DNA of 64,000 nt from AP-15 sp963777435 (GCA_963777435.1 CAVZQT010000003.1:1736001-1800000), one strand, 5' to 3'; numbered from the stretch's first letter, positions 33,334-43,976 are shown. A program made the numbers and translations. The notes: generated by a model not told the origin, from the letters alone.

Positions 33334-36300
33334 TCATTCCGCGCCCTGGCGCTCTTCGACCAGCACCGGCCTGCCTTCGCCGGCCAATGCGTCCGCCATC
33401 CGCGACGGCCGATACGGGCGGCCAATCCAACGCGCGAGGCGCTCAAGATACAGATAAACGATCGGTGTCGTGTACAGCGTCAGCCATTGTGACACGAGAA
33501 GCCCGCCGACGATCGCGATGCCGAGTGGCCGGCGCAATTCCGAGCCCGCACCCTGCCCGAACGCAATCGGCATCGCGCCAAACAAAGCCGCAAACGTCGT
33601 CATCATGATCGGCCGAAAGCGTAAGAGGCAGGCTTGATGGATTGCTTCGCGCGGGCTCTTCCCTTCAATCCGCTCGGCTTGCAATGCAAAGTCGATCATC
33701 ATGATCGCATTCTTTTTGACGATGCCGATCAGCAGGATGACGCCGATCATTGCGATCACGGTTAAATCGTAGTGCAACAGCATCAGCGCCAATAGCGCTC
33801 CGACACCGGCCGACGGCAATGCCGAGAGAATTGTCAGCGGATGAATATAGCTTTCGTAAAGGACGCCTAAGACGATGTAGACGACAAGAATTGCTGCGGC
33901 GACCAGTAACGGCATCGAAGACAGCGACGCCTGGAAGGCTTGCGCCGAACCCTGGAATGCGCCCTCGAGCGTCGCCGGAACACGCAATTGCTGTTTGATT
34001 GCCAAAATCTTGTCAACCGCCGGCCCGAGGGCCGCGCCTGGGGCCAGGTTAAATGACAGGGTCACCGCGGGGAACTGGCCTTGATGGTTGACCGACAAAG
34101 ACTTGAGCTTTGACGAAAAATGCGCGAACGAACTTAACGGAATCTGTGCGCCGTTCGGTCCCGCGATGTAAACCTTGGAAAGCGCCGTCGGATCTTCCTG
34201 GAATTTGGGATCGACTTCGAGGATCACCTTGTACTGGTTGGTCGAGGTGTACATGGTCGCGACCTGGCGCTGACCAAACGCATCGTACAAGGTCGCGTCG
34301 ATCAATGACGGCGAAATTCCGAGTCGCGCGGCGGCGTCGCGGTCGATCTCGATTGCGATATGCGGTGCGGCCACCTGCTCGTCGGAGGCGACATCCTGCA
34401 ATTCCGGGAGCTTTCTCATCGCGCCTTCGAGGATCGGGGCCCAATGCGTCAACTCGTCAAGGTCGGTATCGGTAAGCGTGTATTGGTACTGGGTGCGGCT
34501 GAGGCGACCGCCGATCGTGACGTCCTGGCCCGATTGCATAAAAAATTTGGCGCCTTCAACCGCTGCGACTTTGGGGCGCAGCCGCTGAATGATCTGATCG
34601 GACGTCAGATCGCGCTCGTCATGCGGCTTTAACTGAATAAACATCCGCGCGGTGTTTTCGGTCGGGTTGTACGAGTAGGCGCCGGCGAACCAGATAACGC
34701 CTGACACGCCCGGCTCCCGTCGCACGATATTGGCGATCCGATGCGCCAATGCCGCGGTGTTGTAGAACGACGCATCCTGGCGGGCGTCGACCTCGCCAAA
34801 AATGAACCCGGTGTCTTGCTGCGGGAAGAATCCCTTTGGGATCTTGACGTACAGGTACCCGGTAATGACGATCAGCGCCAAGGTCGACAGCAGGGTTACA
34901 AATTGGTGGCGAAAGACAAAACCCAAACCGCGGTCATAAGCGCCGAGCATCCAATTGAACGCGCCTTCGGCAGCCTGGTTGAAGCGCCCGGATGAATGCA
35001 GGCCCTGCTCCTTTAAGAACAGCGAGCACAAAACTGGCGTTAGCGTCAGCGAGATCGCGGCGGAGGCGACAACAGCAACAGATACGGTAACGGCAAATTC
35101 TCGGAACAACCGGCCGATAATGCCGCCCATAAAAAACAGCGGGATGAATACCGCGATCAGCGAGAAAGTAATGGAGATGATCGTAAATCCGATCTGGCCG
35201 GCGCCTTTCAACGCGGCGTCGAACGGGCGCATCCCCTGCTCGATATAGCGCACGATGTTCTCGATCATGACGATCGCGTCGTCGACGATAAAGCCGACCG
35301 AAATCGTCAGAGCCATCAATGAGATATTGTCGAGGCTGTAGCCGGCCCCATACATGATTGCGAACGTCGCCAGTAGCGACAGCGGCACGGCCAAGCTCGG
35401 AATGATTGTGGCCCACAATGTCCGCAGGAACAAAAAGATCACGAGAATGACTAGTGCGATCGTCAGCAACATCGTGATCTGCACGTCGTGCACCGCCGCG
35501 CGGATCACGACCGAGCGATCAGAGAGCAAATCGACCTTAACCGAGGGCGGTATCGACTCCTCGAGCCGCGGCATCATCGCCTTGATCGTGTCGACCAGTT
35601 GGATCGTATTGGCGCCGGCCTGCCGCTGGATCGCCAAACCCTCCGCCGGAGTATCGCCGAACCAGGCCCCGGTTCGGGCATTCAGCACCCCGTCCTGCGC
35701 TTTTCCAACATCCTTGACCCGGACCGGCGCACCGTTGCGATAGGCGACGATGACATTGTTGAAAGCCGCGGCGTTGAACAGCTGATCGTTGGTGTCGAGC
35801 GTGTAGGTCTGGTGGGCCCCCTCCAAATTGCCTTTCGGCCGGTTGAGGGTCGTTGTCACCAGCGCGTTGCGCACATCCTCAAAGCCGAGCCCCCGGGACG
35901 CGAGCGCGCCGGGGTTGATCTGCACGTGAACCGCGTAAGGTTTCTGCCCGAAAATCCGTGCTTCGGATACGCCTGGCACGGTCGAGAGCTTTTGCGCCAG
36001 CACCGTGTAAGCGTAGTTGTCAATTCTATAAACCGGAATGCCGTCGGAATGGACGGCGTAGATCAGAACCGGGCGATCGGCCGGGTTGGTCTTGCGGTAA
36101 GTCGGCGGGCTCGGCAGATCCGGCGGCAATAATCCGCTTGCGGCGTTGATCGCCTGCTGCACGTCTTGCGCGGCGGCATCGATATTGCGCGCCAAGTTGA
36201 ATTGCAGAGTTATTGTTGTTGTCCCAACACCGCTGGTCGACGTCATCTGGTCGAGGTCGGGGATCGCCGCGAATTGCTGTTCAAGCGGTGTTGCGACCGC

Positions 36301-36483
36301 GGAGGCCATCGTGTCGGGACTTGCACCCGGATAGGTTGCATTCACCGAGATGGTCGGAAAATCGACGTTTGGCAGTGATGCGACCGGTAATAATCCATAG
36401 GCCGCGATGCCGAATACCAGGACGCCCAGCATCAATAACGAGGTCGCGATCGGCCGTCGGATAAAAGGTTCTGAGATGCTCAT
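33334..36483 (-). CDS. mdtB: RND multidrug efflux permease (MdtB-like)
   Basis: 1049 residues, the same length as the downstream copy and very similar in the membrane segments, so the pair arose by tandem duplication. The ATG at 36483 has an AGGTGATCG region upstream. TM4 keeps the Asp-Asp pair (VGFIVDDAIVMIEN), and the porter-domain segments FPTISVNATYPGASPDTMA and SRTQYQYTLTDTDLDEL are family hallmarks. Proton-driven drug export with MdtA as adaptor is expected. It lies 58 bases after mdtA. Which copy corresponds functionally to MdtB or MdtC cannot be decided by eye; the names follow gene order. Confidence 0.9.
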   Translation of the reverse strand: MSISEPFIRRPIATSLLMLGVLVFGIAAYGLLPVASLPNVDFPTISVNATYPGASPDTMASAVATPLEQQFAAIPDLDQMTSTSGVGTTTITLQFNLARNIDAAAQDVQQAINAASGLLPPDLPSPPTYRKTNPADRPVLIYAVHSDGIPVYRIDNYAYTVLAQKLSTVPGVSEARIFGQKPYAVHVQINPGALASRGLGFEDVRNALVTTTLNRPKGNLEGAHQTYTLDTNDQLFNAAAFNNVIVAYRNGAPVRVKDVGKAQDGVLNARTGAWFGDTPAEGLAIQRQAGANTIQLVDTIKAMMPRLEESIPPSVKVDLLSDRSVVIRAAVHDVQITMLLTIALVILVIFLFLRTLWATIIPSLAVPLSLLATFAIMYGAGYSLDNISLMALTISVGFIVDDAIVMIENIVRYIEQGMRPFDAALKGAGQIGFTIISITFSLIAVFIPLFFMGGIIGRLFREFAVTVSVAVVASAAISLTLTPVLCSLFLKEQGLHSSGRFNQAAEGAFNWMLGAYDRGLGFVFRHQFVTLLSTLALIVITGYLYVKIPKGFFPQQDTGFIFGEVDARQDASFYNTAALAHRIANIVRREPGVSGVIWFAGAYSYNPTENTARMFIQLKPHDERDLTSDQIIQRLRPKVAAVEGAKFFMQSGQDVTIGGRLSRTQYQYTLTDTDLDELTHWAPILEGAMRKLPELQDVASDEQVAAPHIAIEIDRDAAARLGISPSLIDATLYDAFGQRQVATMYTSTNQYKVILEVDPKFQEDPTALSKVYIAGPNGAQIPLSSFAHFSSKLKSLSVNHQGQFPAVTLSFNLAPGAALGPAVDKILAIKQQLRVPATLEGAFQGSAQAFQASLSSMPLLVAAAILVVYIVLGVLYESYIHPLTILSALPSAGVGALLALMLLHYDLTVIAMIGVILLIGIVKKNAIMMIDFALQAERIEGKSPREAIHQACLLRFRPIMMTTFAALFGAMPIAFGQGAGSELRRPLGIAIVGGLLVSQWLTLYTTPIVYLYLERLARWIGRPYRPSRMADALAGEGRPVLVEERQGAE

Positions 36484-36541
36484 CGGCGATCACCTGCGCG
36501 GTTCGAGTTCGTCGCGGCCGCGTTCGACATAATCGCGGCGC

Positions 36542-37684
36542 TCACCCGGCGGCGCCGGCAGGCCGCGACGGCAGGATCCTAACCCTCGCCCCTTGGGTCA
36601 GCCGAAATTGCCCGTCAACGACGACCCGCTCGCCGGGAGAGAGACCTTTGGTTACGACGGCGATGCCGTCCTGGATTGCAGCGACATCGACGGTACGGCG
36701 CTCGACCGTGTCGTCGGACTTTATGATATAGGCATAGCTGCCGGTCGGCCCCTGTTGCACGGTTTGCGCCGGAACCGTCGCGACATTGGGATGCATCTTC
36801 AAAATTACCCGCAGGCTGACAAACTCGCCGGGCCATAACCGCTCGTCCTGATTGTCAAAGCGCGCCTTTAGGTGGATTGTCCCGGTCGTCTGATCGATTG
36901 AATTGTCGATCAAGGTCAATTTGCCGGTCGACAGCAATTTACTGGCGTCACTGCTGTAGGCGTGCACCACGAGCGGCGCCTTTTGCTGCTGCTCGCGGAG
37001 CTCATCGAGGGTGTCTTGCGGCAACGTGAAGCTTACGAAAGTAGGCTTCAGCTCGGTGATCGTGACCAGCGCGGTGTTGTCGTTCGCGTGGACGAGGTTA
37101 CCCTTGTCGACCAGCCGCGCGCCGAGGCGTCCGTCGATCGGCGAGCGAATGTCGGCATAGCCGAGATTGAGGGTCGCGTTGTCGATCTGCGCCTGATCGC
37201 CTCTGATCGCTGCCTGCAGCTGGGCGACGAGCGCGGTCTGATTGTCGTAGCTCTGCCGGGTTTGATAGCCGGTGCCAAGCAGTTTTGAGTAACGTTCGAG
37301 ATCAAGCTTCGCGCCGGCGAGCTGCGCCTGATCCTTTTGCTGCGCGGCCTGCGCCTGCTCGAGTGCCGCCTGATAAGGCCGCGGATCGATTTGAAAGAGC
37401 GGGTCGCCTTCTTTTACTTCCTGCCCTTCCTTAAAGTAGACTTTGACGATTTGACCATCGACGCGAGTTTTTATCGAGACCATGTTGTAAGCTTGGACCG
37501 TGCCGATGCCTTGCAGATAAACCGGTACATCCTGGGCGGCGACGGTGCCAGCCGTAACCGGAACCGCGGCTGCAGGTGTTTGCGCCGTTGCCCGAGGGCC
37601 GTTACCGCCAAAGCTGTGCCACCAAATCACTAGCGCCGCCGCGACAAGCAAAACCGCCGCCGCACCGATCGCACGCCTCACCAT
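36542..37684 (-). CDS. mdtA: RND periplasmic adaptor (membrane fusion protein, MdtA-like)
   Basis: 380 residues. An N-terminal membrane anchor/signal (AIGAAAVLLVAAALVIWW) is followed by the adaptor layout: lipoyl half GTVQAYNMVSIKTRVDGQI, an alpha-hairpin rich in A/Q/L (about 105-170), the second lipoyl half LGYADIRSPIDGRLGARLV, then beta-barrel and membrane-proximal domains ending GQFRLTQGARV. It links the inner-membrane RND pump to an outer-membrane channel. It is the first gene of the mdtA-mdtB-mdtC-marR operon; the ATG has AGAGGGAG upstream and an inverted repeat about 45 bases before it. Confidence 0.92.
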   Translation of the reverse strand: MVRRAIGAAAVLLVAAALVIWWHSFGGNGPRATAQTPAAAVPVTAGTVAAQDVPVYLQGIGTVQAYNMVSIKTRVDGQIVKVYFKEGQEVKEGDPLFQIDPRPYQAALEQAQAAQQKDQAQLAGAKLDLERYSKLLGTGYQTRQSYDNQTALVAQLQAAIRGDQAQIDNATLNLGYADIRSPIDGRLGARLVDKGNLVHANDNTALVTITELKPTFVSFTLPQDTLDELREQQQKAPLVVHAYSSDASKLLSTGKLTLIDNSIDQTTGTIHLKARFDNQDERLWPGEFVSLRVILKMHPNVATVPAQTVQQGPTGSYAYIIKSDDTVERRTVDVAAIQDGIAVVTKGLSPGERVVVDGQFRLTQGARVRILPSRPAGAAG

Positions 37685-37726
37685 GACGAGCGACTCCCTC
37701 TAAAGGTAAGTTAATGCGAATATATC

Positions 37727-37741
37727 ATAGACTATCTCTAT
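37727..37741. promoter_or_regulatory. Candidate MarR operator upstream of mdtA
   Basis: ATAGA and TCTAT arms, separated by 5 bases, lie in an AT-rich stretch about 43 bases before the mdtA start. Size and position suit a winged-helix dimer site that would let the co-transcribed MarR protein control its own operon. The arms are short, so chance is possible. Confidence 0.4.
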
Positions 37742-37808
37742 AGGTTTTGGCCGCGTCTGTCCATCCCGGCCGAGGCCGGCGCGCGCGAAACGTCGCACCG
37801 AAGGACCG

Positions 37809-38006
37809 CTATTTTGCTTGCGGAACCTCGATCGGCGCGCAGTTCGTCCGCCCCGACATCAGGCAATCTTCGAGCTTCGCTTCCTTGCCGAGGTCCCGCA
37901 TCAGCACCACCCCGGCGATCGCCAACGACAGCACAATAGCCAAGCCCATTAAAGCGGCTGTTCGCCGGTCGTCGGTTTCCCGGCTATCTTCGTCTCGATC
38001 GCGCAT
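37809..38006 (-). CDS. Small single-pass membrane protein of unknown function
   Basis: 65 residues from the ATG at 38006; a longer frame exists upstream but is less protein-like. A charged N-terminus (RDRDEDSRETDDRR) precedes one hydrophobic helix (TAALMGLAIVLSLAIAGVVLM). After it comes a short tail with two cysteines, LEDCLMSGRTNC, a pattern I associate with small conserved proteins in alphaproteobacteria. Topology with the cysteines in the periplasm is plausible and could suit the DsbD-like gene next to it, but that is inference. No strong ribosome site is visible. Confidence 0.6.
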   Translation of the reverse strand: MRDRDEDSRETDDRRTAALMGLAIVLSLAIAGVVLMRDLGKEAKLEDCLMSGRTNCAPIEVPQAK

Positions 38007-38178
38007 CGGTCTACCGCAACGATCCGTAAGCGCCTGCCCGGACGAGGTCGCGCCTGCGCCGCGGAGCACTGTCGATCCCCCCGATCGACCGCCTCGCATA
38101 AGCCACCGATATACCAGATCGCGAATGCCGGCAACGGTGACGGAAAATGGTTAATGCGGCGCCCACCGCGACCTCTCG

Positions 38179-40286
38179 CTAGCCGCGCGCGGCGGCGTGG
38201 TCGAGCGCCCGTTCGACAGCGCCGGCAGTCAGCAACTCGGGCAGCAACTCGCCTTGCGGGCGGCCCGGACCATAGACCGCGTTAAACGGGATGCCGTATC
38301 GGTCAAAGCTTTCGAGGTAGCGGGTCAGCGTCGGATCGGGCCGGGTCCAGTCGCCGCGCATCGCCACGACATTTGGCCCGAACAGCCGGCCCGCCACCGG
38401 ATCACGGTCGAGCACCGCCGCTTCGTTGACCTTGCAGGTCAGGCACCAAGCCGCCGTCACATCGACAAAGACAACCTTGCCCTCGCCCACCAGCCGCTGG
38501 ATCTGCTGCGGGTCGAATGCCTGCCAACGCCCGCTGCGGTCATTCGTGCTCCGGAGCCACGACACCGGCAAAAGCCGGCCACAATACCGCCGCCGCCACC
38601 AGTGCCGCCGTAGCGACCCCAGCGAGCCGCGCTCTGACACCCGGGAACACATGCCGGCTTTTCAGCGCGAGGATCACAACCACAGCGGTCAATGCCGCCG
38701 CGGCTATTAACGCGACCCGAATACCGGACAGTGCCGCGAGTACAGTCAGCAGCCACACCGCCGTGCCGGCCAGGGCAACGCCGAGCGCCAGGCGCAATAC
38801 GTTCATCCACCGCCCCGGCCGGGGCAACAGCCGCACCAGCTGCGGGAACGTGGCGATCGCGAGATAGGGCGCCGCCATGCCGATCCCCAGCGCGGCAAAC
38901 ACGATCGCGATCTCGCCCGGCCCTTGCGCCAGTGCGAAGCCGACCGCGGTGCCGACAAACGGCGCCGAGCACGGCGTGGCGAGCAAGGTCGCGAAAGCCC
39001 CGGTCAAGAACGCGTCGGCGTAAGCGCGAAGGCACCCGGAGGTCCGCCGCCGCTTCATAGGCAAAACGCGGCAGCAGGATCGGCAACCAGCCCCATAGGC
39101 TCGCCGCGAACAACGTCGTCACCGCCGCCATCGCCGCGATAAACCACGGCCACTGGAACTGGATGCCCCACCCGATCGCGGCGCCCGAAGCCCTGAGCGT
39201 AATCAGCACTGCCGCTATCAGCGCGAACGAGGCGAGCACACCAAAGGCGGTCATCTGCCAAGCCCAAGACGGACGCGGCGCCGTTCGGCTCCGGCATGGC
39301 TCGCGACCGACAGCAGTTTCAGCGACAGCACCGGCAGCACGCACGGCATGGCGTTGAGCACCAGCCCGCCGAGCAGGGCGATGGCGATGATCGGGCAGCA
39401 GCCGGGAGGCTCGGCGCAGGGCAGCCGGGCGACGGGGTCGCCGTGAACTCGGCAGCGCCAGCGCCGTCGACCAGGGTCAGGGTCAGCGGTTTGCCGGCGA
39501 TATCGGCAGCGTCCGCATCGCGGATCGGCACGGTGAGCCGCGCCCGATGTCCCGCTTGCGACAGCGCCACCTCGCGGCCGGCCGGGCGAACCCTTGTCCA
39601 GCCCCTCGACAAACAGATCGGGCGCTTCGAATGGTCGTGCCCTTGCTGTGCAGCTGCAGGACAGCGCCGCATCGGCACCTGTCGCCGGCCACATTGGCCG
39701 CGACGCAGCTGGACCCCCGCCGCGGCGGCGGATTGCGGAACCCTGGCGCTGGGCCTCGCCGATCAGCCCTGCCTGCGGCGACGGCGTCGCCGGGTCCGGC
39801 GGGCAGCCGTAGATCGAGCTTTGTCGAATAGGGCACACAGATGTTGGCGCAGGCCGCCCAACTCACGAGCGCGTGCAGGTCGAGCGGATGGCCGGGTTGT
39901 CTCAAGGTTGCCGTGATCGGCAGAACGACATGATCGCGATATGCGGCGGTCTCGAAGCCCTGCAACGAGTAGCGCGCCGGCGCCGGCCAGGCGATGTCCG
40001 CCTTCGCAAGGTTTTCGGACCCGGACCAATCGATGCTCGGCGGAACGCCGGCATCGCCCGGCGTGCGCCAGTAAGCGTGCCAGCCGGGTGCCAGCCGGAT
40101 TTCGAGACCGGCTTCAATCGTTTTGCCGGAACCGGTGGCATCGGCCGCAGTGATCAGCCTTGCGGCCGCGTGGTCGTCGCCGACCCACCCGGTGGCGGCG
40201 GCCTGCGCCGCGATCGGCAGCCCAACCAGCCCGCCAATATGACTGCACCGCTCAACCAAAATCGCCGCAATCCCGGGCTCCTGCAC
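38179..40286 (-). pseudogene. DsbD/ScsB-family thiol:disulfide interchange protein, many frameshifts
   Basis: All parts of a DsbD/ScsB-type protein can be found in order but in changing frames. They are: an N-terminal beta domain (IEAGLEIRLAPGWHAYWRTPGD, near 40080), a linker with FEAPDLFVEG, the first membrane helix LLGGLVLNAMPCVLPVLSL with a Cys, more helices (FGVLASFALIAAVL), LLATPCSAPFVGTAVGFALA with the second Cys, and a C-terminal thioredoxin domain with WCLTCK near 38430. I count at least six frame changes over 2.1 kb. The intact protein would carry electrons from the cytoplasm to periplasmic thiol proteins. As written it cannot be made. The presumed start is a GTG at 40286. Confidence 0.8.
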
Positions 40287-40430
40287 CCGAATCCAAAACG
40301 GATGCCAGCCAATTGCGACCCAAACAAGACCTTTATTCGAGACGGATAACCTGATTAGTGGGGCTTGGTTGCGGTCGCGGGCCGCTCTGCGCTATTGAGC
40401 GGCAGCCTCGCCGCGAAAGGAACATCGGAC

Positions 40431-41583
40431 ATGGCGCAACTGGGGCCGCTCTCCGGCATCATCATCGTCGATCTCTCCCGCATCCTTGCGGGTCCCTACT
40501 GCACCTTGTTGATGGCCGAACTCGGCGCACGCGTCATTAAGGTCGAGCCGCCGGTCCAAGGCGACGATGCCCGGCATTACGGCCCGTTCCGCAACGGCAA
40601 ATCGGCCTATTTTTCTTCGGTCAACCGCGGCAAGGAGTCGATCTCGCTCGACCTAAAATCGCCCGAGGGCCGCAACATCTTCGAGCGCCTGTTGGATAAA
40701 GCCGACGCTCTCGTCGAGAATTTTCGCCCCGGCACGATGGAAAAGCTCGGCTATGGCTGGGAGAGCTATGCACCCGCGCTATCCGCGGCTCGTCTACGCC
40801 GCCGCTTCGGGCTTTGGACACACCGGCCCTTATTCGCACTACCCGGCCTATGACATGGTCGTGCAGGGTTTGGGCGGGGTGATGAGCATCACCGGCCATC
40901 CGGGCATGCCATTGACCCGCATCGGCACCTCGATCGGCGACCTCGGCGGCGGGCTGTTCACCGCTATCGCGCTGAACGCCGCATTGCTGCATCGCGAACG
41001 CACGGGCGAGGCGACCAAGGTCGATGTCTCCCTATTCGACTGCCAACTGGCGCTGCTCGAAAACGCGATCGTGCGCTACACCTCGACTGGCGAAATCCCA
41101 GGGCCGATGGGGGCGCGCCACCCCTCGATCACGCCATTCGAGGCGTTCGCCACCGCCGATGGCAACATTATCATCGCGGCCGGCAATGACGGGTTGTTTG
41201 TCAAGCTCGCCCAAGCCCTGGGCCATACCGACCTCGCGGAAAACCCGCTGTACAAGACCAATCCGCTGCGCAACCAGCATCAGGAAGCGCTGAAGGCGGA
41301 AATCGAAAACGTGCTGCGTGAGGCCGGGACCGATCACTGGATTGCGGTGTTGGAAGCGGCGGGAGTGCCGTGCGGCCCGGTCAACAATATCGCCCAGGCG
41401 CTTGCTCACCCGCAAACCGAGGCGCGCAACATGCTTGTCGCGGTCGACGACCCGACGATGGGCGCATTGCAGCTCGCCGGCAACCCGATGAAATTGTCGG
41501 CCTTTCCTGACCCGCCGACCCGTGCGCCGGCGCCCGATCTCGACGCCGACCGCGAGCGGATCCTGCGCGAACTCGGTCTCTGA
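40431..41583 (+). pseudogene. Class III CoA-transferase (CaiB/BaiF family) with a +1 frameshift
   Basis: From the ATG at 40431 (AAAGGAAC upstream) the sequence is typical of formyl-CoA-transferase-like enzymes: LDLSRILAGPYCT-type N-terminus, ARVIKVEPP, and ALVENFRPGTMEKLGYGWE. At about 40767 one extra base shifts the frame; LHPRYPRLVYAAASGFG-like sequence and the rest of the family (YDMVVQGLGG, GPMGARHPSI, VPCGPVNNIAQAL) continue in the next frame to a TGA at 41583. Deleting one base would restore a ~384-residue enzyme. Members move CoA between carboxylates. The stop overlaps the penicillin acylase start (TGATG), so an operon is likely. The indel may be a sequencing error. Confidence 0.85.
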
Positions 41584-43976
41584 TGCCGCTATCCTCCCGT
41601 TCACGCCCTGCGCGGGGGAGGGGTCGGGTCGGATTTAGGATACTCGTCGGTTTCGCCGCGCTGGGGTTGGTCGCGGCTGGCGGCCTTTACCTTTACCTGC
41701 GCTCGTCATTGCCGCAGACGAGCGGGCGCATCGTCGTGACCGGGCCGAAGGCAACGATCCATATCGAGCGCGATGCCGACGGCGTGCCGACGATCACGGC
41801 GCAAAGCGACGAGGACGCCGCTTTCGGTCTCGGTTTCGCGCACGCGCAAGACCGGCTGTTCCAGATGGAGCTGATGCGCCGGTATGCCTCGGGACGGCTG
41901 GCCGAGATCTTTGGCAGCGCGGCTCTGCCGATCGACCGGCAGATGCGTGTCCTCGGGCTCTATCGTGCCGTCCAAGACGAAATCCCGTCTCTATCAGCCG
42001 AACTCAATCGGGCGCTGACCGCCTACGCGGCCGGGGTGAACGCGTTTTTGTCGTCACGCCGGGGCGCGCTGCCGCCGGAGTTTCAGCTGCTGCGCTTCTC
42101 GCCTGAACCGTGGCGTGAAGCCGACAGCCTCGCTTGGGGCAAGCTGATGGCATTGCAGATCAGCGGCAATTACCGAGGCGAGCTGCAGCGCACTTACATG
42201 GCGCGGTCGATTGCACCCGCCGACCTCGCCTTCCTCTATCCCGGATATCCGAAAGACGGGCCGATAACCCTGGCGGCGATGCTGCCGATCTATGACCGGC
42301 TCGCGCTTGGCGTGTTATTGGATGCACTGCCTAGCGTAGTCGGACCGCGCTACACGTCGAACAATTGGGTTGTTGACGGCAAACACAGCGCCAGCGGCAA
42401 GCCGCTTCTTGCCAACGACCCGCATCTCGATTTCGGGGCGCCTGGCCCGTGGTATCTGGCGCGGTTGAAAACACCTTTCGGCGTTATTGGCGGGGCCACC
42501 GCAGCCGGCGTCCCTCTCGTCGTGATCGGCCATAACAGCCATATCGCTTGGGGCTTCACGACGACGACCGCCGACGTCGAGGATCTGTTTATCGAAAAAG
42601 TCGACACCAGGGATCCGACCCGCTATGTCACACCGGACGGTAGCGCTCCCTTTGTCATTAGGCACGAGAAGATCCTGGTGAAAGGCGGGGCGCCGGTCGA
42701 CATGCTCGTCCGTGCCACGCGGCACGGCCCGATCCTGTCCGACGCATTGCCCGCCGGCGCCGCCGATCCCGGCTATGTACTGGCATTGTCGGCAACCTTC
42801 CTGCAGCCGCAAGATCGCAGCGCTCAGGCGGTGTGGGAAGCCAATCGCGCCAAGGATTGGGCGAGCTTCAGCGAGGCTTGGCGCAACTTTACCGGGCCCA
42901 TCCAAAATATCGTCTACGCCGACGACAGCGGCACGATCGGTTTTATGGCGCCGGGTCTGGTGCCGATCCGCAAGAAGGGCGAAGGCTGGATGCCGGCGCC
43001 GGGCTGGACCGGCGATTATGATTGGGTTGGCTTTATTCCCTTCGATACCCTGCCCGCCGCGACGAACCCGCCCTCGGGCCGGTTTGTCAGCGCCAACAAC
43101 AAGATCGTGCCCGACAGCTATCCCTATTTCATCAGCCGCGATTGGGATTGGCCCGACCGCGCCGAGCGGATCAATGCGCTGCTCGACGCGACCCCGGTGC
43201 AGACACCGGCGAAGAGTGCCGTGATCCAGGCCGATACGCTGTCTCTGGAGGCCAAGCGGTTGGTGCCGCTAATGACCCAGATTTCCCTTGCAGACGCTTT
43301 CTCGCGGCCGGCGCTCGATTTGTTGCGCAAATGGGATTTTCGCATGGACCGCGACAAGGCCGCGCCGCTGCTGTTCACAGCGTGGTTGCGGCAATTCAGC
43401 CGGGCCGTGCTGTTCGGTCGCTTTGGCACTGCGGTCGCGGGGTATTGGGATCTCAAACCCGTTGTGATGGAGGCGGTGCTGACCGAGCGGTCGGATTGGT
43501 GCGACGACCCGAAGCGTCCCGGCACGCAAAGTTGCGCCAGCCGCCTTGCGGAATCTTTAGCGGCAGCGCTTGTCGAACTCCGCCAAGCCTACGGCGACAA
43601 CATGGCGGAATGGCGCTGGGGCCAGGCGCATGTGGCGATCTTTACCAACCCGGTTTTCAGCCGCATCCCGATCTTGCGCGACTGGTTCTCGCCATCAATC
43701 TCGACCGGGGGTGCGGCAGACACCGTGGATCATGCGCCGAGCCTCATTCGCAACGACCAGCATCCCTTCCAACAGACATTCGGGGCTGGCCTACGCATCA
43801 TTACCGATCTCGCCGCACCCGAGGATTCGCACATGATCGTCACCCCCGGCCAGTCTGGCAATCCATTCTCGGGCCACTATGCCGATTTACTCCGCCGCTG
43901 GCGCGACTTTGGCCTGCTCGTCCCCGGTCGTGTTAATGCCGCGTCGACACTCGACCTGGTCCCGGCCGATGAATGA
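41583..43976 (+). CDS. Penicillin acylase family N-terminal-nucleophile hydrolase
   Basis: 797 residues. An N-terminal membrane helix (ILVGFAALGLVAAGGLYLYL) anchors or exports the protein. The A-chain begins RDADGVPTITAQSDEDAAFGLGFAHAQDRLFQMEL, described here as the usual alpha-chain opening. The autocatalytic cleavage site precedes Ser259 in YTSNNWVVDG, the Ntn nucleophile, with the oxyanion Asn in the B-chain (around the GHNSHIAWG segment). Natural substrates of this family include acyl-homoserine lactones, acylated amino acids and aculeacin-like lipopeptides; penicillin is not implied. It starts within the upstream CoA-transferase stop and overlaps the threonine ammonia-lyase start by 8 bases. 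Confidence 0.9.
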   Translation: MPLSSRSRPARGRGRVGFRILVGFAALGLVAAGGLYLYLRSSLPQTSGRIVVTGPKATIHIERDADGVPTITAQSDEDAAFGLGFAHAQDRLFQMELMRRYASGRLAEIFGSAALPIDRQMRVLGLYRAVQDEIPSLSAELNRALTAYAAGVNAFLSSRRGALPPEFQLLRFSPEPWREADSLAWGKLMALQISGNYRGELQRTYMARSIAPADLAFLYPGYPKDGPITLAAMLPIYDRLALGVLLDALPSVVGPRYTSNNWVVDGKHSASGKPLLANDPHLDFGAPGPWYLARLKTPFGVIGGATAAGVPLVVIGHNSHIAWGFTTTTADVEDLFIEKVDTRDPTRYVTPDGSAPFVIRHEKILVKGGAPVDMLVRATRHGPILSDALPAGAADPGYVLALSATFLQPQDRSAQAVWEANRAKDWASFSEAWRNFTGPIQNIVYADDSGTIGFMAPGLVPIRKKGEGWMPAPGWTGDYDWVGFIPFDTLPAATNPPSGRFVSANNKIVPDSYPYFISRDWDWPDRAERINALLDATPVQTPAKSAVIQADTLSLEAKRLVPLMTQISLADAFSRPALDLLRKWDFRMDRDKAAPLLFTAWLRQFSRAVLFGRFGTAVAGYWDLKPVVMEAVLTERSDWCDDPKRPGTQSCASRLAESLAAALVELRQAYGDNMAEWRWGQAHVAIFTNPVFSRIPILRDWFSPSISTGGAADTVDHAPSLIRNDQHPFQQTFGAGLRIITDLAAPEDSHMIVTPGQSGNPFSGHYADLLRRWRDFGLLVPGRVNAASTLDLVPADE

